A stretch of DNA of 64,000 nt from Gemmatimonadota bacterium (GCA_002686955.1 NYZA01000120.1:12719-76718); one strand, 5' to 3'; shown: positions 42,537-51,737, counted from the first letter of the stretch. Program-made: numbers and translations. The notes: generated from the sequence alone by a model not told the origin.

Positions 42537-43268
42537 TCAGCGCTCGAAAACGAGGAAGTGCTGGTAGGGAAGAACATCTACATGGTCACTGACCAGGCGA
42601 AATCCCGCGCCGTTCATCAGTCGCAGGATCTCGGGTCGGGAGATCTTCATGGCTTCGGGAGGCCCCTGTGGAAGCTCTCCCTCGCGAAACTCGATCAGCG
42701 CGATCTTCGCGCCGGGCCGGAGCGCGCCCTGAAGTCGCTTCAGCCACGCGCTTTGTTCTTGCACGTGGTGCAAGACATCGCAGACGAAGACCAGATCGGT
42801 GCCCTCTGGGACGCTGGGATCGTCCAGAGCAGTGAGCACCGACTCGATATTCGAGACCTGGGTCGTAAGTGCTTTGTGGTGGATATGCCGGATCATTTCG
42901 GGCTCGATATCGATCGCCCACACCTTGCCTTTGGGTACGGCCGCGGCTAGGCGGAAGGAGAAGTAGCCCGATCCAGCGCCCAGGTTGGCGATCGTCTCGT
43001 TCCCTGAAAGAGCCAGCGCTTCGACGACCGAATCCGGCTTCTGCCATTCCGCACGATCGGGCCGTTCCAGGAATTCGATGTAAGTCTCCACTTCGGCGAA
43101 GGGCCGAAGGGCGTGCGGATCGACTCCATGCTTTCGCAGAGGGCAATCGATCGCAGGTTTCGTCGCGTGTGGCGCCGCTTTTTCGTCGATCGCGAAGGCG
43201 TTCGCCCCGGTGAGACAGATCAGGATCGCCACAATCGATCCGAAACTGGAGATCTTAGGGGAGTTCAT
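42537..43268 (-). CDS. Class I SAM methyltransferase with signal peptide
   Basis: A 243-residue protein with an N-terminal signal peptide (about 1-26, ending GANAFA) followed by a Rossmann-type methyltransferase. The SAM loop is ANLGAGSGYFSFRLA, the acidic residue after strand 2 is in WAIDIEPEM, and motif IV is DLVFVCDVLHHVQEQ. The lead-in FLERPDRAEWQKPD marks a family of methyltransferases that commonly carry export signals. It immediately precedes the ASPIC lipoprotein gene. The substrate is unknown, and how it would obtain SAM outside the cytoplasm is open. Confidence 0.82.
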   Translation of the reverse strand: MNSPKISSFGSIVAILICLTGANAFAIDEKAAPHATKPAIDCPLRKHGVDPHALRPFAEVETYIEFLERPDRAEWQKPDSVVEALALSGNETIANLGAGSGYFSFRLAAAVPKGKVWAIDIEPEMIRHIHHKALTTQVSNIESVLTALDDPSVPEGTDLVFVCDVLHHVQEQSAWLKRLQGALRPGAKIALIEFREGELPQGPPEAMKISRPEILRLMNGAGFRLVSDHVDVLPYQHFLVFER

Positions 43269-43405
43269 TCAGGGAGGGTGCTCCGACTTTGGATTCGCTG
43301 ACTATCAACCGCCGGTGGCTCGCGGCGGCGAGGTCCCGTCATCCTATCGCGAACCGGGCCTCGGTTCCGTGTGGATATCGGTTAGGGAGTGTGGGGCAAG
43401 AGCAC

Positions 43406-45565
43406 CTATGCAACCCAATGCTCGGCGCGCGGATCCCCTTCCGAGATCTCGATGCGAATGGTGTCATGCTCCGGAAATGAAACGGGATCATCGCCTTTGT
43501 CGCGATGCAGTATTAGACGCAGTGCCAGTTCCATTCCCGGTCTTGCTCCCAGCAAATCCAGTGGACACGCAAGCTCGAGACAGTTCGCATAGGCTACTTC
43601 TATTCCGGTGCCGGCGATCGGCGTCCAGAGATCCTCTCTTCCGTCGCCGTCTTCGAAGCGGGCTGTGATCGGGTCGGATTGTGAGGACATCTCGATGCAC
43701 AGGCGACGGCGGCACGGCTTCACGAACTCGATCGTTAGACGCGATCCAGGAGAGAGCACGCTGTCGAGCGAAGCGCCGTTTCCGCTGAGGAGCAGGTACA
43801 AGGTCGCGGGATCGAAGCCGAAACGAAGATGTCCAAATGGTGGCGCTTCATCGGAGCGATGCGCCGGCCCTTGCGGGGATCCGATCTCCGCCACTCCTCC
43901 CTCGAGCCACTCGAAATAGTGGGTGACCTCGCCGTCGATGATTGGGCGGAGATGCGCCCGCGGCATACGCACCCGGGGACCTTGTGCCGCAAGATTCGCG
44001 ATCGGCGCCAGGAGCTCGGCGGGAACGGGTTGTCCCACGAGCTCGTACACCCGTTGAAGGTGAGCACGGTAGAGGCGATCGAAAAGATCGAGATCGGGCG
44101 TATGGTGGTCCGGGCCGTACCACCAGTTCCAATCCGAGCCCTCCGCGATGTGAATCTGCTTCCAGGCCGCCGCTCGCGTTTCTCCGTCCAGCCCCTTCTC
44201 GTGGCGCGTCAGGCATTCGCGCGCTCTGGCGAGAAGATCCCAAGCATGATTGTCTTCCGCGTGACCGATCCAAACCGAGAAATCGGATCGAATCCATGAG
44301 CCGGCTCTTATTCGGCCGAGCTCCGCCACGGCACAGTCCCGCTCTTCCACCAGATCGCCGATCGTTCGGCATCGAATATCGGGAGCCGCCGCCAACGATT
44401 CGTAGAGCTGTCGAAGGAAGGGCGCCCCATCCTCGGGGAAATGCTCCCAGGCGTTCTCTCCGTCTAGAATGAGCGGAATGACACATTTGTCCGGATCGGA
44501 GCTTTGCGCCGCGCGCCGCCGTATTCGCGTCAACAGATCTTCGACCGCCTCGCTCGCGCCCCATTTCGAGTAGACGAATCCGATCCGATCCGAGAGCGTA
44601 TGGTCTCTGAAGACCATTGCGACATCTTCGAAGAGGTAGAGCTTCATGGGATCGGCGCGGGGATCGACCGATTGTTTCAGGACCTCTTCATCCGAAGCGC
44701 ACCACTTGAAGCCCTCCTCCCCTACAAGGCGCAGGGCTGATTCGCTGACAGAGCCTTCGGCCGGCCAGAGCCCAACGGGCTCGGTGCCGAAGTGTCGAAA
44801 ATATGTCTCCTTGGCCGCCACGATCTGAGAACGTGCGTCCTCGATATGCGCGAACGGAATCCGAGGTAGATCGATCGCCGGAAGCGCTTCTCGCGCGGAG
44901 CGATGATCGATCAGCAAGGGCAGAATCGGGTGGTAGAAGGGGGTCGTGCTGATCTCGAGTCGGCCGGCTTCGGCGAGCGATCGATAGGTAGGCACGATTC
45001 TGCCCAGTAGCTCCCGATGCAGATCGAGCACGCCCCGCACATCGGCCATCGTGAAATCGCGGTCCTTCTCGAGCAGCTCCGCGGCACAGGTGCCCCTTCG
45101 CAGAGTCGGATCGACCCAGGCGAGGTTGAAATGAACCGCGAGGTCGATGTAGTCCTGGGTGGAAAAACGAGGGGCCGCGTCGGCGAGCGATCGACGATCG
45201 TCTCCACGCTCGAGCAGAAGCTCGTAGTAGCGGGGCGAAGGGCGGATCATCGTCGGGCCGTGGGCGCTGAAGAAGTGGCGGAGCATCTTCTCGGCTTCTT
45301 CGGCGCTGAGGGAGTCAGCCCGGAGCGACCACTGCTCGAACTCGTCAATCGCACCTCCGCCGACATAGTCCTCGACCTGCTCGAGCAGAGAAGGCACGAG
45401 GTTGAAGTTCACCGCGACCCCGTCCACCGCCGCGGAGACGAGCGGCATGTCCACATAGTCCTTGGCGGCGTGCAGGCGCACCCAGGGCAGCTCGTAGATA
45501 CCGGTTTTCGGGTGCCGATAGTGTGGCTGGTGCATGTGCCAGAGAATGACGAGGTTGATCGGCAT
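43406..45565 (-). CDS. Glycoside hydrolase family 57
   Basis: A 719-residue cytoplasmic alpha-glucan-acting enzyme of GH57, probably an amylase, amylopullulanase or branching-type enzyme. Motif 1 is WHMHQPHY at residue about 9; the nucleophile region is GLWPAEGSVSE; the acid/base Asp lies in LILDGENAWEHFPEDG. A C-terminal domain (about 500-719) of beta type follows, as in family members with DUF1925-like parts. The gene is tail-proximal to the interrupted yhbY, whose read-through frame runs into its first 73 codons. The exact bond specificity cannot be read from sequence alone. Confidence 0.9.
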   Translation of the reverse strand: MPINLVILWHMHQPHYRHPKTGIYELPWVRLHAAKDYVDMPLVSAAVDGVAVNFNLVPSLLEQVEDYVGGGAIDEFEQWSLRADSLSAEEAEKMLRHFFSAHGPTMIRPSPRYYELLLERGDDRRSLADAAPRFSTQDYIDLAVHFNLAWVDPTLRRGTCAAELLEKDRDFTMADVRGVLDLHRELLGRIVPTYRSLAEAGRLEISTTPFYHPILPLLIDHRSAREALPAIDLPRIPFAHIEDARSQIVAAKETYFRHFGTEPVGLWPAEGSVSESALRLVGEEGFKWCASDEEVLKQSVDPRADPMKLYLFEDVAMVFRDHTLSDRIGFVYSKWGASEAVEDLLTRIRRRAAQSSDPDKCVIPLILDGENAWEHFPEDGAPFLRQLYESLAAAPDIRCRTIGDLVEERDCAVAELGRIRAGSWIRSDFSVWIGHAEDNHAWDLLARARECLTRHEKGLDGETRAAAWKQIHIAEGSDWNWWYGPDHHTPDLDLFDRLYRAHLQRVYELVGQPVPAELLAPIANLAAQGPRVRMPRAHLRPIIDGEVTHYFEWLEGGVAEIGSPQGPAHRSDEAPPFGHLRFGFDPATLYLLLSGNGASLDSVLSPGSRLTIEFVKPCRRRLCIEMSSQSDPITARFEDGDGREDLWTPIAGTGIEVAYANCLELACPLDLLGARPGMELALRLILHRDKGDDPVSFPEHDTIRIEISEGDPRAEHWVA

Positions 45566-45591
45566 ACTCGGTCCATCGGACCATCATTGCT

Positions 45592-46067
45592 TTACTTCTC
45601 CTTCGACGGTGGCCGGTAAAGGGTTCGCGCAAGAATAGCTTGTCATTTTGGCGCCCAGATGTGCCGCGGATCTGGTCGATCGCCGATCTTCGAAACCGGA
45701 GGAATAGCAGAGCCATTTCGAGGATTTCGGAGGTCGGCGATCGGCCGGAGACGTCGTACAGATGGGATGCCAAATGACAAGTCATTCTTGCGCGGACCCA
45801 AAGCAGAAAGGTCCGTCCGATCTGGCCGGCGCACTCCGCCTCGACCGCGGCGGCGAGGGCCGTGGCGACCTTGGGCCGTTCGAGAGGGCATTCCCGCGCG
45901 AGCCTCACCTTGATCAGCTCGTTGGCGTCCAGACATTCTCGGACCGACTGAATCACAGCTTCGGTCGGTCCTGCCTTTCCGAGGGTCACCGCGGCGGTCA
46001 ACCTCTGCCCGGCGCGGCGCAGCTCGGCCCGATCCCGACTCTGGAGCGGCAGCGGATAGACCCTCAC
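45592..46067 (-). pseudogene. yhbY: yhbY RNA-binding protein gene, 3' end interrupted by a MITE
   Basis: CRS1/YhbY RNA-binding protein, involved in 50S assembly. The reading begins with a GTG at 46067 directly after the GT4 stop and gives LTAAVTLGKAGPTEAVIQSV, then NELIKVRLA, up to GQIGRTFLL. There a 179-bp element interrupts it. Deleting the element and one copy of the TTT duplication restores TFLLYRPPSKEK and a TAA at 45592-45594, giving 97 residues, the E. coli YhbY length. The present frame reads through the element to 45345 as a 240-residue chimera. The core RNA-binding fold may survive. Confidence 0.85.
45621..45799. mobile_element. 179-bp palindromic MITE inserted in yhbY
   Basis: The ends are GGGTTCGCGCAAGAAT (45621-45636) and its near complement ATTCTTGCGCGGACCC (45784-45799); the inverted match continues inward to about 32 bp each side and, less perfectly, over most of the element, which can fold as one long hairpin (for example CGATCGCCGATCT against AGGTCGGCGATCG). 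AAA at 45618-45620 and 45800-45802 is a 3-bp target duplication. It encodes no transposase. No second copy was seen in the window. Confidence 0.85.
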
Positions 46068-47234
46068 TCAGCCTCTCCGAGCATCCAACAGCCCATCGTA
46101 TTCCTCTCGATAGAAAGCGGCCATGCGGTCCGCCGCGAAGAGCTCACGGGCACGGCGACGGCCGCCCTCCGCCAGTCGCCGCGCTTCGTCGCGGTCGCGG
46201 AGCAGCCGGAGGATAGCGTCGGCCAGCTCCTTCGCTCGGCGAGGCGGCACCAGAAGCCCACTCCGCTCGTGTTCGATCACCTCGTTGTTCCCCTCGGTGT
46301 CGGATGCGACCACCGGCACGCCGAGGGCCATCGCCTCCATCAGCACCAGACTCGAGCCCTCGCCGAAGATCGACGGGAGAACTTTGACGCTGAGCGAGGA
46401 AAGTAACTCGGGCACGTCCTCCCGGAAACCGATGGTTCGCACCCGTTCCGAAACGCCACGCTCCCGAACTCGTCGCCGCAGCACTTCCAGGTAGTCCTCG
46501 CCCTCGACCCAATCCCCGTGGCCGGCCAGCACCAGCCGCGCCTCGGGGAGCTCCTCGAGCACATGGGCCATGGCGTCGATCAGATACTCAGCCCCTTTTC
46601 TCGGGCGGAAGCTCGCCACCATGCCCACGAGCGGAGCGTGCTCCGATAGCCCGAGCTCGGCGCGCAAAGCGGGGCGATAGGGCGCCGCATCGATGAGTGC
46701 CGGATCGAAGCTGTTGTAGACCACGCGGATCTTCCTCTTTGGAACCCCGAGAGATCGGAGGTCGTCGGCAACGGCACGGCTTACCGCGATATATCGCGTC
46801 GTCAGAAACGATGTGATCCGCTCGACGATCGCGTTGACCCGCCCGGGCGATTGGGCGTTAGTGTCTCGGGAGATCGGTGCCTGCACGATCGTCAAGATCG
46901 GGACTCCACTGATCAGCCGGGCCAGGCGACCTATAAGGTTCGTTCGGGCCGTTTGGGTCACTATCAGATCGGGGTGGACCCGATCGATCACCTTCGCCAG
47001 CCTGAGCGCGACGCCCAGATCGGCCTTGCCGCGCATCGACATGATTTCAACCGGGATTCCGAGCTCTTCCACCCGTTCGCGGAGCAGGCCGTCGGCCAGA
47101 CAGACCAGTATGGGCTCGAAGCGGGAGCGATCGGTGTACTTGAGCAGCAGATAGAGCGACTGCTCGCCACCGCTCCAATGCTCGCCGTGAATCAGGTGAA
47201 GAACGCGCCGGGGAGGAGGAGCCGAAGAGCTCAA
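46068..47234 (-). CDS. GT4 family glycosyltransferase
   Basis: A 388-residue GT-B glycosyltransferase. N-terminal domain: RVLHLIHGEHWSGGEQSLYLL; linker and acceptor region TARTNLIGRLARL; C-terminal GT4 domain with VGMVASFRPRKGAEYLIDAM, ARLVLAGHGDWVEGE, and EX7E-type loop SIFGEGSSLVLMEAMALGVP. The TTG at 47234 overlaps the stop of the TPP enzyme (TTGA) and is the best start; the same frame upstream is a shadow. Its products probably belong to surface polysaccharide, but the sugar is unknown. Confidence 0.88.
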   Translation of the reverse strand: MSSSAPPPRRVLHLIHGEHWSGGEQSLYLLLKYTDRSRFEPILVCLADGLLRERVEELGIPVEIMSMRGKADLGVALRLAKVIDRVHPDLIVTQTARTNLIGRLARLISGVPILTIVQAPISRDTNAQSPGRVNAIVERITSFLTTRYIAVSRAVADDLRSLGVPKRKIRVVYNSFDPALIDAAPYRPALRAELGLSEHAPLVGMVASFRPRKGAEYLIDAMAHVLEELPEARLVLAGHGDWVEGEDYLEVLRRRVRERGVSERVRTIGFREDVPELLSSLSVKVLPSIFGEGSSLVLMEAMALGVPVVASDTEGNNEVIEHERSGLLVPPRRAKELADAILRLLRDRDEARRLAEGGRRRARELFAADRMAAFYREEYDGLLDARRG

Positions 47235-48883
47235 ACCGAGAGAGAGCCCGCCCGGAGCTCGTTCGCCCCGATCGGAACGTTGATCACGTAGGGACAATCC
47301 GCTTCGAGTCCGCGCCGGATCGCGGGACCGAGCTCGCCGGCGCTCTCGATCGCTTCGCCACCGCCGCCCATGGCGCGCGAGATGAGCGAGTAGTCGGTCG
47401 GCGCCAGGCCGGTCGCCACGGCCCGTTCTTCTCCGTACATCTGCACCTGTCCGCGCCGGATCTGCGACCAGGCGGCATCGTTGCCGACCACCGCGACGAA
47501 GGGGATCCCCTGTCGAACGCAGCTTTCTATGTCGAAGCCGTTGAAGCCCACGGAGCCGTCGCCCCATGCGATCACGACCGCTGCCTCGGGATGCGCGAGC
47601 TTTGCCGCCATTGCATAGCCCGGGCCCACGCCCAAGGTCCCCAGCGGACCGGCATCGAGCCAGCGGCCCGCTCGGCTCGGCCGGATCATGCCGGCCACCG
47701 ATGCAACGAAATCGCCACCGTCCCCGATGACGAAGGCGTCGTCGGGAATCGCTCGGGCGATCTCGGCTCCGACCCGGATCGGGTGCATCGGGAACTCGCC
47801 CCGCCCCGCCAACTCGTCCAGCTTCGATCGTTTCGCGGCGTCAGCGGCCCGAAGGCGCCCCAGCCATTCGCCCGACTCGTCGAGGGGCATTGCGTCGGTC
47901 GGCAGCGCCGCCAACATCCCTTCGAGCGCCAGTCCCACGTCCCCGGCGATCCCGACGCCGGCGGCCCGGTTCCTTCCGATCTCGGTCGGGTCGAGATCGA
48001 CGCGGATCAGCTCGAGATCTTGGGGCCAGGCAGGAGCCAACCCGTACCCGATCCGGAAATCGAGCGGAGTGCCGATCACGAGCGCGAGATCGGCTTCCGC
48101 GATCGCTCTTGCCCGCCCGCCCGTCAAGTACGAAGGGTGGTCGGGCGGCAAACAACCGCGGCCCTGGCCGTTCAAGAAAGCCGGCAGGTTCAGCCGATCG
48201 CAGAGATCGCGCAATCGACCGGCCGCGTCACACCAGAACACCTGAGAGCCCGCGACAACGACGGGGCGTTCCGCCGCCGCCAGTTTGGCCGCCGCCTCCT
48301 CGATCTTGGCGGGGTCCACACCGGTCCTCGGCCGGTCCGAAAGCGGGTCGCCGTCCGGCGTGTTCGTGGCTTCGAAGGGGGTCATCATCGTATCGAGCGG
48401 AACCTCGAGAAAGACCGGCCCCGGAACGCCGGCGAGCGCCTCCCGAAACGCCGCCGCGACGTACTCCCCCGCCCGAGCGGCCTCTGGCACACGACGGGCC
48501 CATTTGGTAACCGGCCCGACCATGGCGATGTGGTCGCTTTCCTGGAGCCCGCCCCGGTCTCTCAGCGCATGGGGCGCCTGGCCGCCGATAACGACCATCG
48601 GCGTGTTCGATTGCATGGCGTTCGCCATGCAGGTGAGGCCGTTCGTCACACCCGGGCCGGCCGTGAGCAGCGCCACACCCGGGCGCCGCGTGACCCGCGC
48701 CCACCCTTCGGCCGCGAAGCCCGCGCTCTGCTCGTGGCGAAGGTCGACCACCCTCAGCCCATGATCGAGGCAGCCCTCGTAGATCTCCATGATGTGTCCG
48801 CCACAGAGCGTGAAGACATGGGTGACACCTTCCGCCGCCAGGGCACGCGCGATCAGCTTGCCGCCGGAGAGCAGATCAGTCAT
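47231..48883 (-). CDS. Thiamine pyrophosphate-dependent enzyme, acetolactate synthase-like
   Basis: A 550-residue member of the ThDP superfamily with N-terminal PYR, middle and C-terminal PP domains. The conserved Glu is in LRHEQSAGFAAEGWARVTR. The ThDP-Mg site is GDGSVGFNGFDIESCV...VVGND, with the domain lead-in GPLGTLGVGPGYAMAA. The pattern GTLGVGPGYAMAA and QIRRGQVQMYG suits acetolactate synthase-like or 2-hydroxyacyl-CoA lyase-like proteins more than IlvB proper, and no IlvN is adjacent. The ATG at 48883 lies within the end of the beta-helix gene (8-bp overlap), so expression is coupled to it. Confidence 0.85.
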   Translation of the reverse strand: MTDLLSGGKLIARALAAEGVTHVFTLCGGHIMEIYEGCLDHGLRVVDLRHEQSAGFAAEGWARVTRRPGVALLTAGPGVTNGLTCMANAMQSNTPMVVIGGQAPHALRDRGGLQESDHIAMVGPVTKWARRVPEAARAGEYVAAAFREALAGVPGPVFLEVPLDTMMTPFEATNTPDGDPLSDRPRTGVDPAKIEEAAAKLAAAERPVVVAGSQVFWCDAAGRLRDLCDRLNLPAFLNGQGRGCLPPDHPSYLTGGRARAIAEADLALVIGTPLDFRIGYGLAPAWPQDLELIRVDLDPTEIGRNRAAGVGIAGDVGLALEGMLAALPTDAMPLDESGEWLGRLRAADAAKRSKLDELAGRGEFPMHPIRVGAEIARAIPDDAFVIGDGGDFVASVAGMIRPSRAGRWLDAGPLGTLGVGPGYAMAAKLAHPEAAVVIAWGDGSVGFNGFDIESCVRQGIPFVAVVGNDAAWSQIRRGQVQMYGEERAVATGLAPTDYSLISRAMGGGGEAIESAGELGPAIRRGLEADCPYVINVPIGANELRAGSLSV

Positions 48884-50603
48884 TGCGGGTATCCCCATAC
48901 CGGGGATCCATCATGCTCACACAACCCGAGTCCCCGACCGCGAGCCACAACAATCCCCCGGGGCCACCGTACGCCCCCAAATCGGGCGTCGCGGAATTGA
49001 ACGACCCGTAAGTACTGTCGACCGCCGACCAGGCGATTCCGTCCGGATCGCCCGTGCCTGCATCGATGCACGGAGAGTATGGATGCAACACCGATTCGAA
49101 GGGGCCGAAGTCAAGCAGAAAGGGGTCCTCCTCGAAATTCCCTTCCCCTTGCCAGCCGCCCTCGACACAGGAATAGACGAGATCCGGCGCGGTACCCAGG
49201 CTGTCCACCGCGGACGGGGAATTGTCCCAGAGGATGCAGTTTTCCGCGAAAGGAACGCCCGAACCGAAGATCGTAATGGCGCCGCTGGCAGAGTTGTCGG
49301 TCGAATTGTCGAGGATCGTGCAGTGGCGAATCGTCGGCGTACTCCAGAGCATCGCTCCGAACGCGCTGGACTTGAATGTGAAAGCTCCTCCCGTCGTTCT
49401 GGATACATTCTCTGTAACCACACAATTGCTCAACACGGGATCCGCATCGAAGGCATAGAGCGCGCCTCCACTTCCTCCGAACGGTCCCCACGCCCGATTG
49501 CCCTTGATCGTGCAAGCGTCGAAGAAGGCGCGGGATCCGGTGCAGTAGATGCCGCCGCCTTCGGGAGAGGTATCCGCCATCAACCAATTGTCTTGAATCG
49601 AGGATCGAACGAAGACAGGTGATGATGAAAGTATGTAGATGCCACCCCCTCGAGATTCAGCGACGTTTTCGGTGAATTCGCACTCAACCCATCTCGCCTC
49701 GGCATCATCCGCGAAAAGAACGTACGCGCCACCGCCAAAGCTAGCGGTGGCCCTGTTCTCTGAAAAAGTGCTTCGTTCGAATCGAGCCGCGGAGCGCCCG
49801 AGAACGAAAATACCTCCGCCGGCACGGGCCGTGTTGTTGTCGATCAGGCAGTCGGCGACCAGCGGCGCCGCACTCGAGAGGTAGACGCCGCCACCATCTA
49901 TTCCCGCGGTGTTTTCGGTGATGTTGCACCGGGCGAACCAGTTGCCGGTCGACTCGGCGACGGCCGAGCCGTCTCCCAGGCCGTAGACCGCCCCCCCGTA
50001 GGTCGCTTGGTTCTTGTCGAGCGTGCAATCCAGCACCCGCACGACCGACTCTTCGTCGAAGAAGATCGCTCCCCCGAATCCACCGTTCAGTGCGGCGTTG
50101 CTCGAGAAGGCGCATCTCTGAAACTCCGCCGTCGAGCTGCCCATGACAACGACTCCTCCCCCGCGACCACCGAAGGAATGGGCGGCGTTGTCCGAGATCA
50201 CACATCGCCAGATCGAAGGCGCAGCATGGTCGATGTGAATGCCCCCTCCATCTTCCGCGAATCCTCCGGTGATCGTGAATCCGAAGAGGATGGCACTAGG
50301 AAAGGTCGTATCGGGGGAAGAGAAGCTCACGGCCGAGGCGATGTCAAAGCCGTCGATTACGGTTCCCGCCACCGTTTCGTCATCCCAAGGATCGATCGAG
50401 GTCACGAACGGACCCTTCCCGGCGATGCTGATTCCGCCGCCGTAGGTACCCGGAGAGACGATGATCCGTTGGCGATCGACCGCCACGTCGACGGCCTCCT
50501 GCAGGGAGGGGAAGTCCGCCGGGACGTGAATGGGGGGCAGAGGTCCCGCCATCGCTCCGGTGGCTATCCATGGAAAGCTGAGAGTTTTTTTGATCGCGTT
50601 CAT
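48876..50603 (-). CDS. Secreted right-handed parallel beta-helix protein
   Basis: A 575-residue exported protein with an N-terminal hydrophobic segment (about 4-20). The region after PPIHVPADFPSLQEAVDVAV, then RIIVSPGTYGGGISI, is the usual entry to a pectate-lyase-like beta-helix. About ten coils of GGGIY-type repeats follow, for example DGGGIHIDHAAPSIWRC and RGGGVVVMGSSTAEFQRC, with many Asn and Gly. The C-terminal part (LVYSCVEGGWQGEGNFEEDP, then SPCIDAGTGDPDG) is common in choice-of-anchor proteins. Ligand or substrate unknown. First-coupled partner of the TPP enzyme gene. Confidence 0.82.
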   Translation of the reverse strand: MNAIKKTLSFPWIATGAMAGPLPPIHVPADFPSLQEAVDVAVDRQRIIVSPGTYGGGISIAGKGPFVTSIDPWDDETVAGTVIDGFDIASAVSFSSPDTTFPSAILFGFTITGGFAEDGGGIHIDHAAPSIWRCVISDNAAHSFGGRGGGVVVMGSSTAEFQRCAFSSNAALNGGFGGAIFFDEESVVRVLDCTLDKNQATYGGAVYGLGDGSAVAESTGNWFARCNITENTAGIDGGGVYLSSAAPLVADCLIDNNTARAGGGIFVLGRSAARFERSTFSENRATASFGGGAYVLFADDAEARWVECEFTENVAESRGGGIYILSSSPVFVRSSIQDNWLMADTSPEGGGIYCTGSRAFFDACTIKGNRAWGPFGGSGGALYAFDADPVLSNCVVTENVSRTTGGAFTFKSSAFGAMLWSTPTIRHCTILDNSTDNSASGAITIFGSGVPFAENCILWDNSPSAVDSLGTAPDLVYSCVEGGWQGEGNFEEDPFLLDFGPFESVLHPYSPCIDAGTGDPDGIAWSAVDSTYGSFNSATPDLGAYGGPGGLLWLAVGDSGCVSMMDPRYGDTRND

Positions 50604-50669
50604 ATTCGTGGACCGGGTTTCCGCCTCAACTCCGAATCAAGGGAAAATACACCAACTTTCGCCGGGCGA

Positions 50670-51737
50670 TCAGAGCGTGTCGTGAAACGCTTCCGTCACA
50701 TACCAGTTCGTCGGCTCGGCCAGAACCCGGCGACGCACCTGCTTCTCGTCGAAAACCCAGTAGACGAGCGGTTGCTCCCTCCCCTCCCAGTAGAACCCCG
50801 CATCGAGCAGTGCCGCATAGTGGGGTTCGCTTGCCGCGAGGTGGATTTCCAGCCACCCCACCCGGCCCAATGCCCATCTCGTGATACCCCTGGCCATGGC
50901 ACGCAGGTCGTCCGGATCGGTCGTACCGAAGAGATCGACGACATGCCAGGTCCCGTCGCCGGGTTCAGGCGTCCGAATCAACGCATAGCGTTGCACTCTC
51001 TCGCCCTCTTCCAACGCGAGAATCGTGTAGCTCCGTCCGGGCGCATCGTCGAATCGCCACCGAAGCCAGTCCAGGCCCCGCTCCTCGACGCATACATACT
51101 GATCCCGGCAGCGCTCCCAGAGATCCTCGAACCGCTCGTCGAAGCCTCGGACCTCCTTCACCTGCGCGCCACGCGGGTGAACCCAGCCCGCTTTCCGTTC
51201 TCGCAAGCGGAAGCCGATGCGGTGCCGGCGAGACGACAGGTTCGCTCTAAGGGCTTTCATCCAGGCCAGATTCTCGTACCCGAGAAGGCGTTTGCCGATC
51301 TTGTAAGCCGTGGGATTGGGAGCGCCGATTCCCCATGCGACTTCCCCCATCTTCGCCCACTTCCCCTGATTCTCGTAGAGGCGCATCTGCAATCGCCCTC
51401 CCCGGTAACGCTCCTGCACCATATTGTCGACCGGCACCCCGGTCTCGAACAGCTTCGCGCCGAGCTGAAATCGGCGAATCAGGCTGCCGTAGTGCCCGAC
51501 CACACTCCCGTTTCGGTCCACCGCCACGCTCGCCGCTGTCTCACCCAGATGTGCGCCGTTGAATTTCCAGTCCCACTCCGCGCGCCACTGCTCCGCCGGC
51601 ACCTTTCGGTCGGCCCCGAACACCTCGACGGCGAGCTCCGCGATGCCTTGCCGGTCCGAAAGGCGGCATGGACGGATCACGAGCCCCTCGAACTCCCAGC
51701 TCAGCGATCGATCGTTTCTGTGCGAAAGCAGATCCAA
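50670..51737 (-). CDS. GNAT family N-acetyltransferase
   Basis: A 355-residue protein with a GNAT fold in its first half: VIRPCRLSDRQGIAELAVEV, GSVVGHYGSLIRRFQLG, and the acetyl-CoA loop MVQERYRGGRLQMRLYE. The C-terminal half (about 190-355) is a second GNAT-like or Mec-17-like region with LDWLRWRFDDAPGRSYTILA. The TTG at 51737 has GGAG seven bases upstream. Divergent from the cyclophilin gene. The acceptor is not known; in the company of a GT4 gene and surface proteins, a sugar amine is possible (inference). Confidence 0.72.
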   Translation of the reverse strand: MDLLSHRNDRSLSWEFEGLVIRPCRLSDRQGIAELAVEVFGADRKVPAEQWRAEWDWKFNGAHLGETAASVAVDRNGSVVGHYGSLIRRFQLGAKLFETGVPVDNMVQERYRGGRLQMRLYENQGKWAKMGEVAWGIGAPNPTAYKIGKRLLGYENLAWMKALRANLSSRRHRIGFRLRERKAGWVHPRGAQVKEVRGFDERFEDLWERCRDQYVCVEERGLDWLRWRFDDAPGRSYTILALEEGERVQRYALIRTPEPGDGTWHVVDLFGTTDPDDLRAMARGITRWALGRVGWLEIHLAASEPHYAALLDAGFYWEGREQPLVYWVFDEKQVRRRVLAEPTNWYVTEAFHDTL

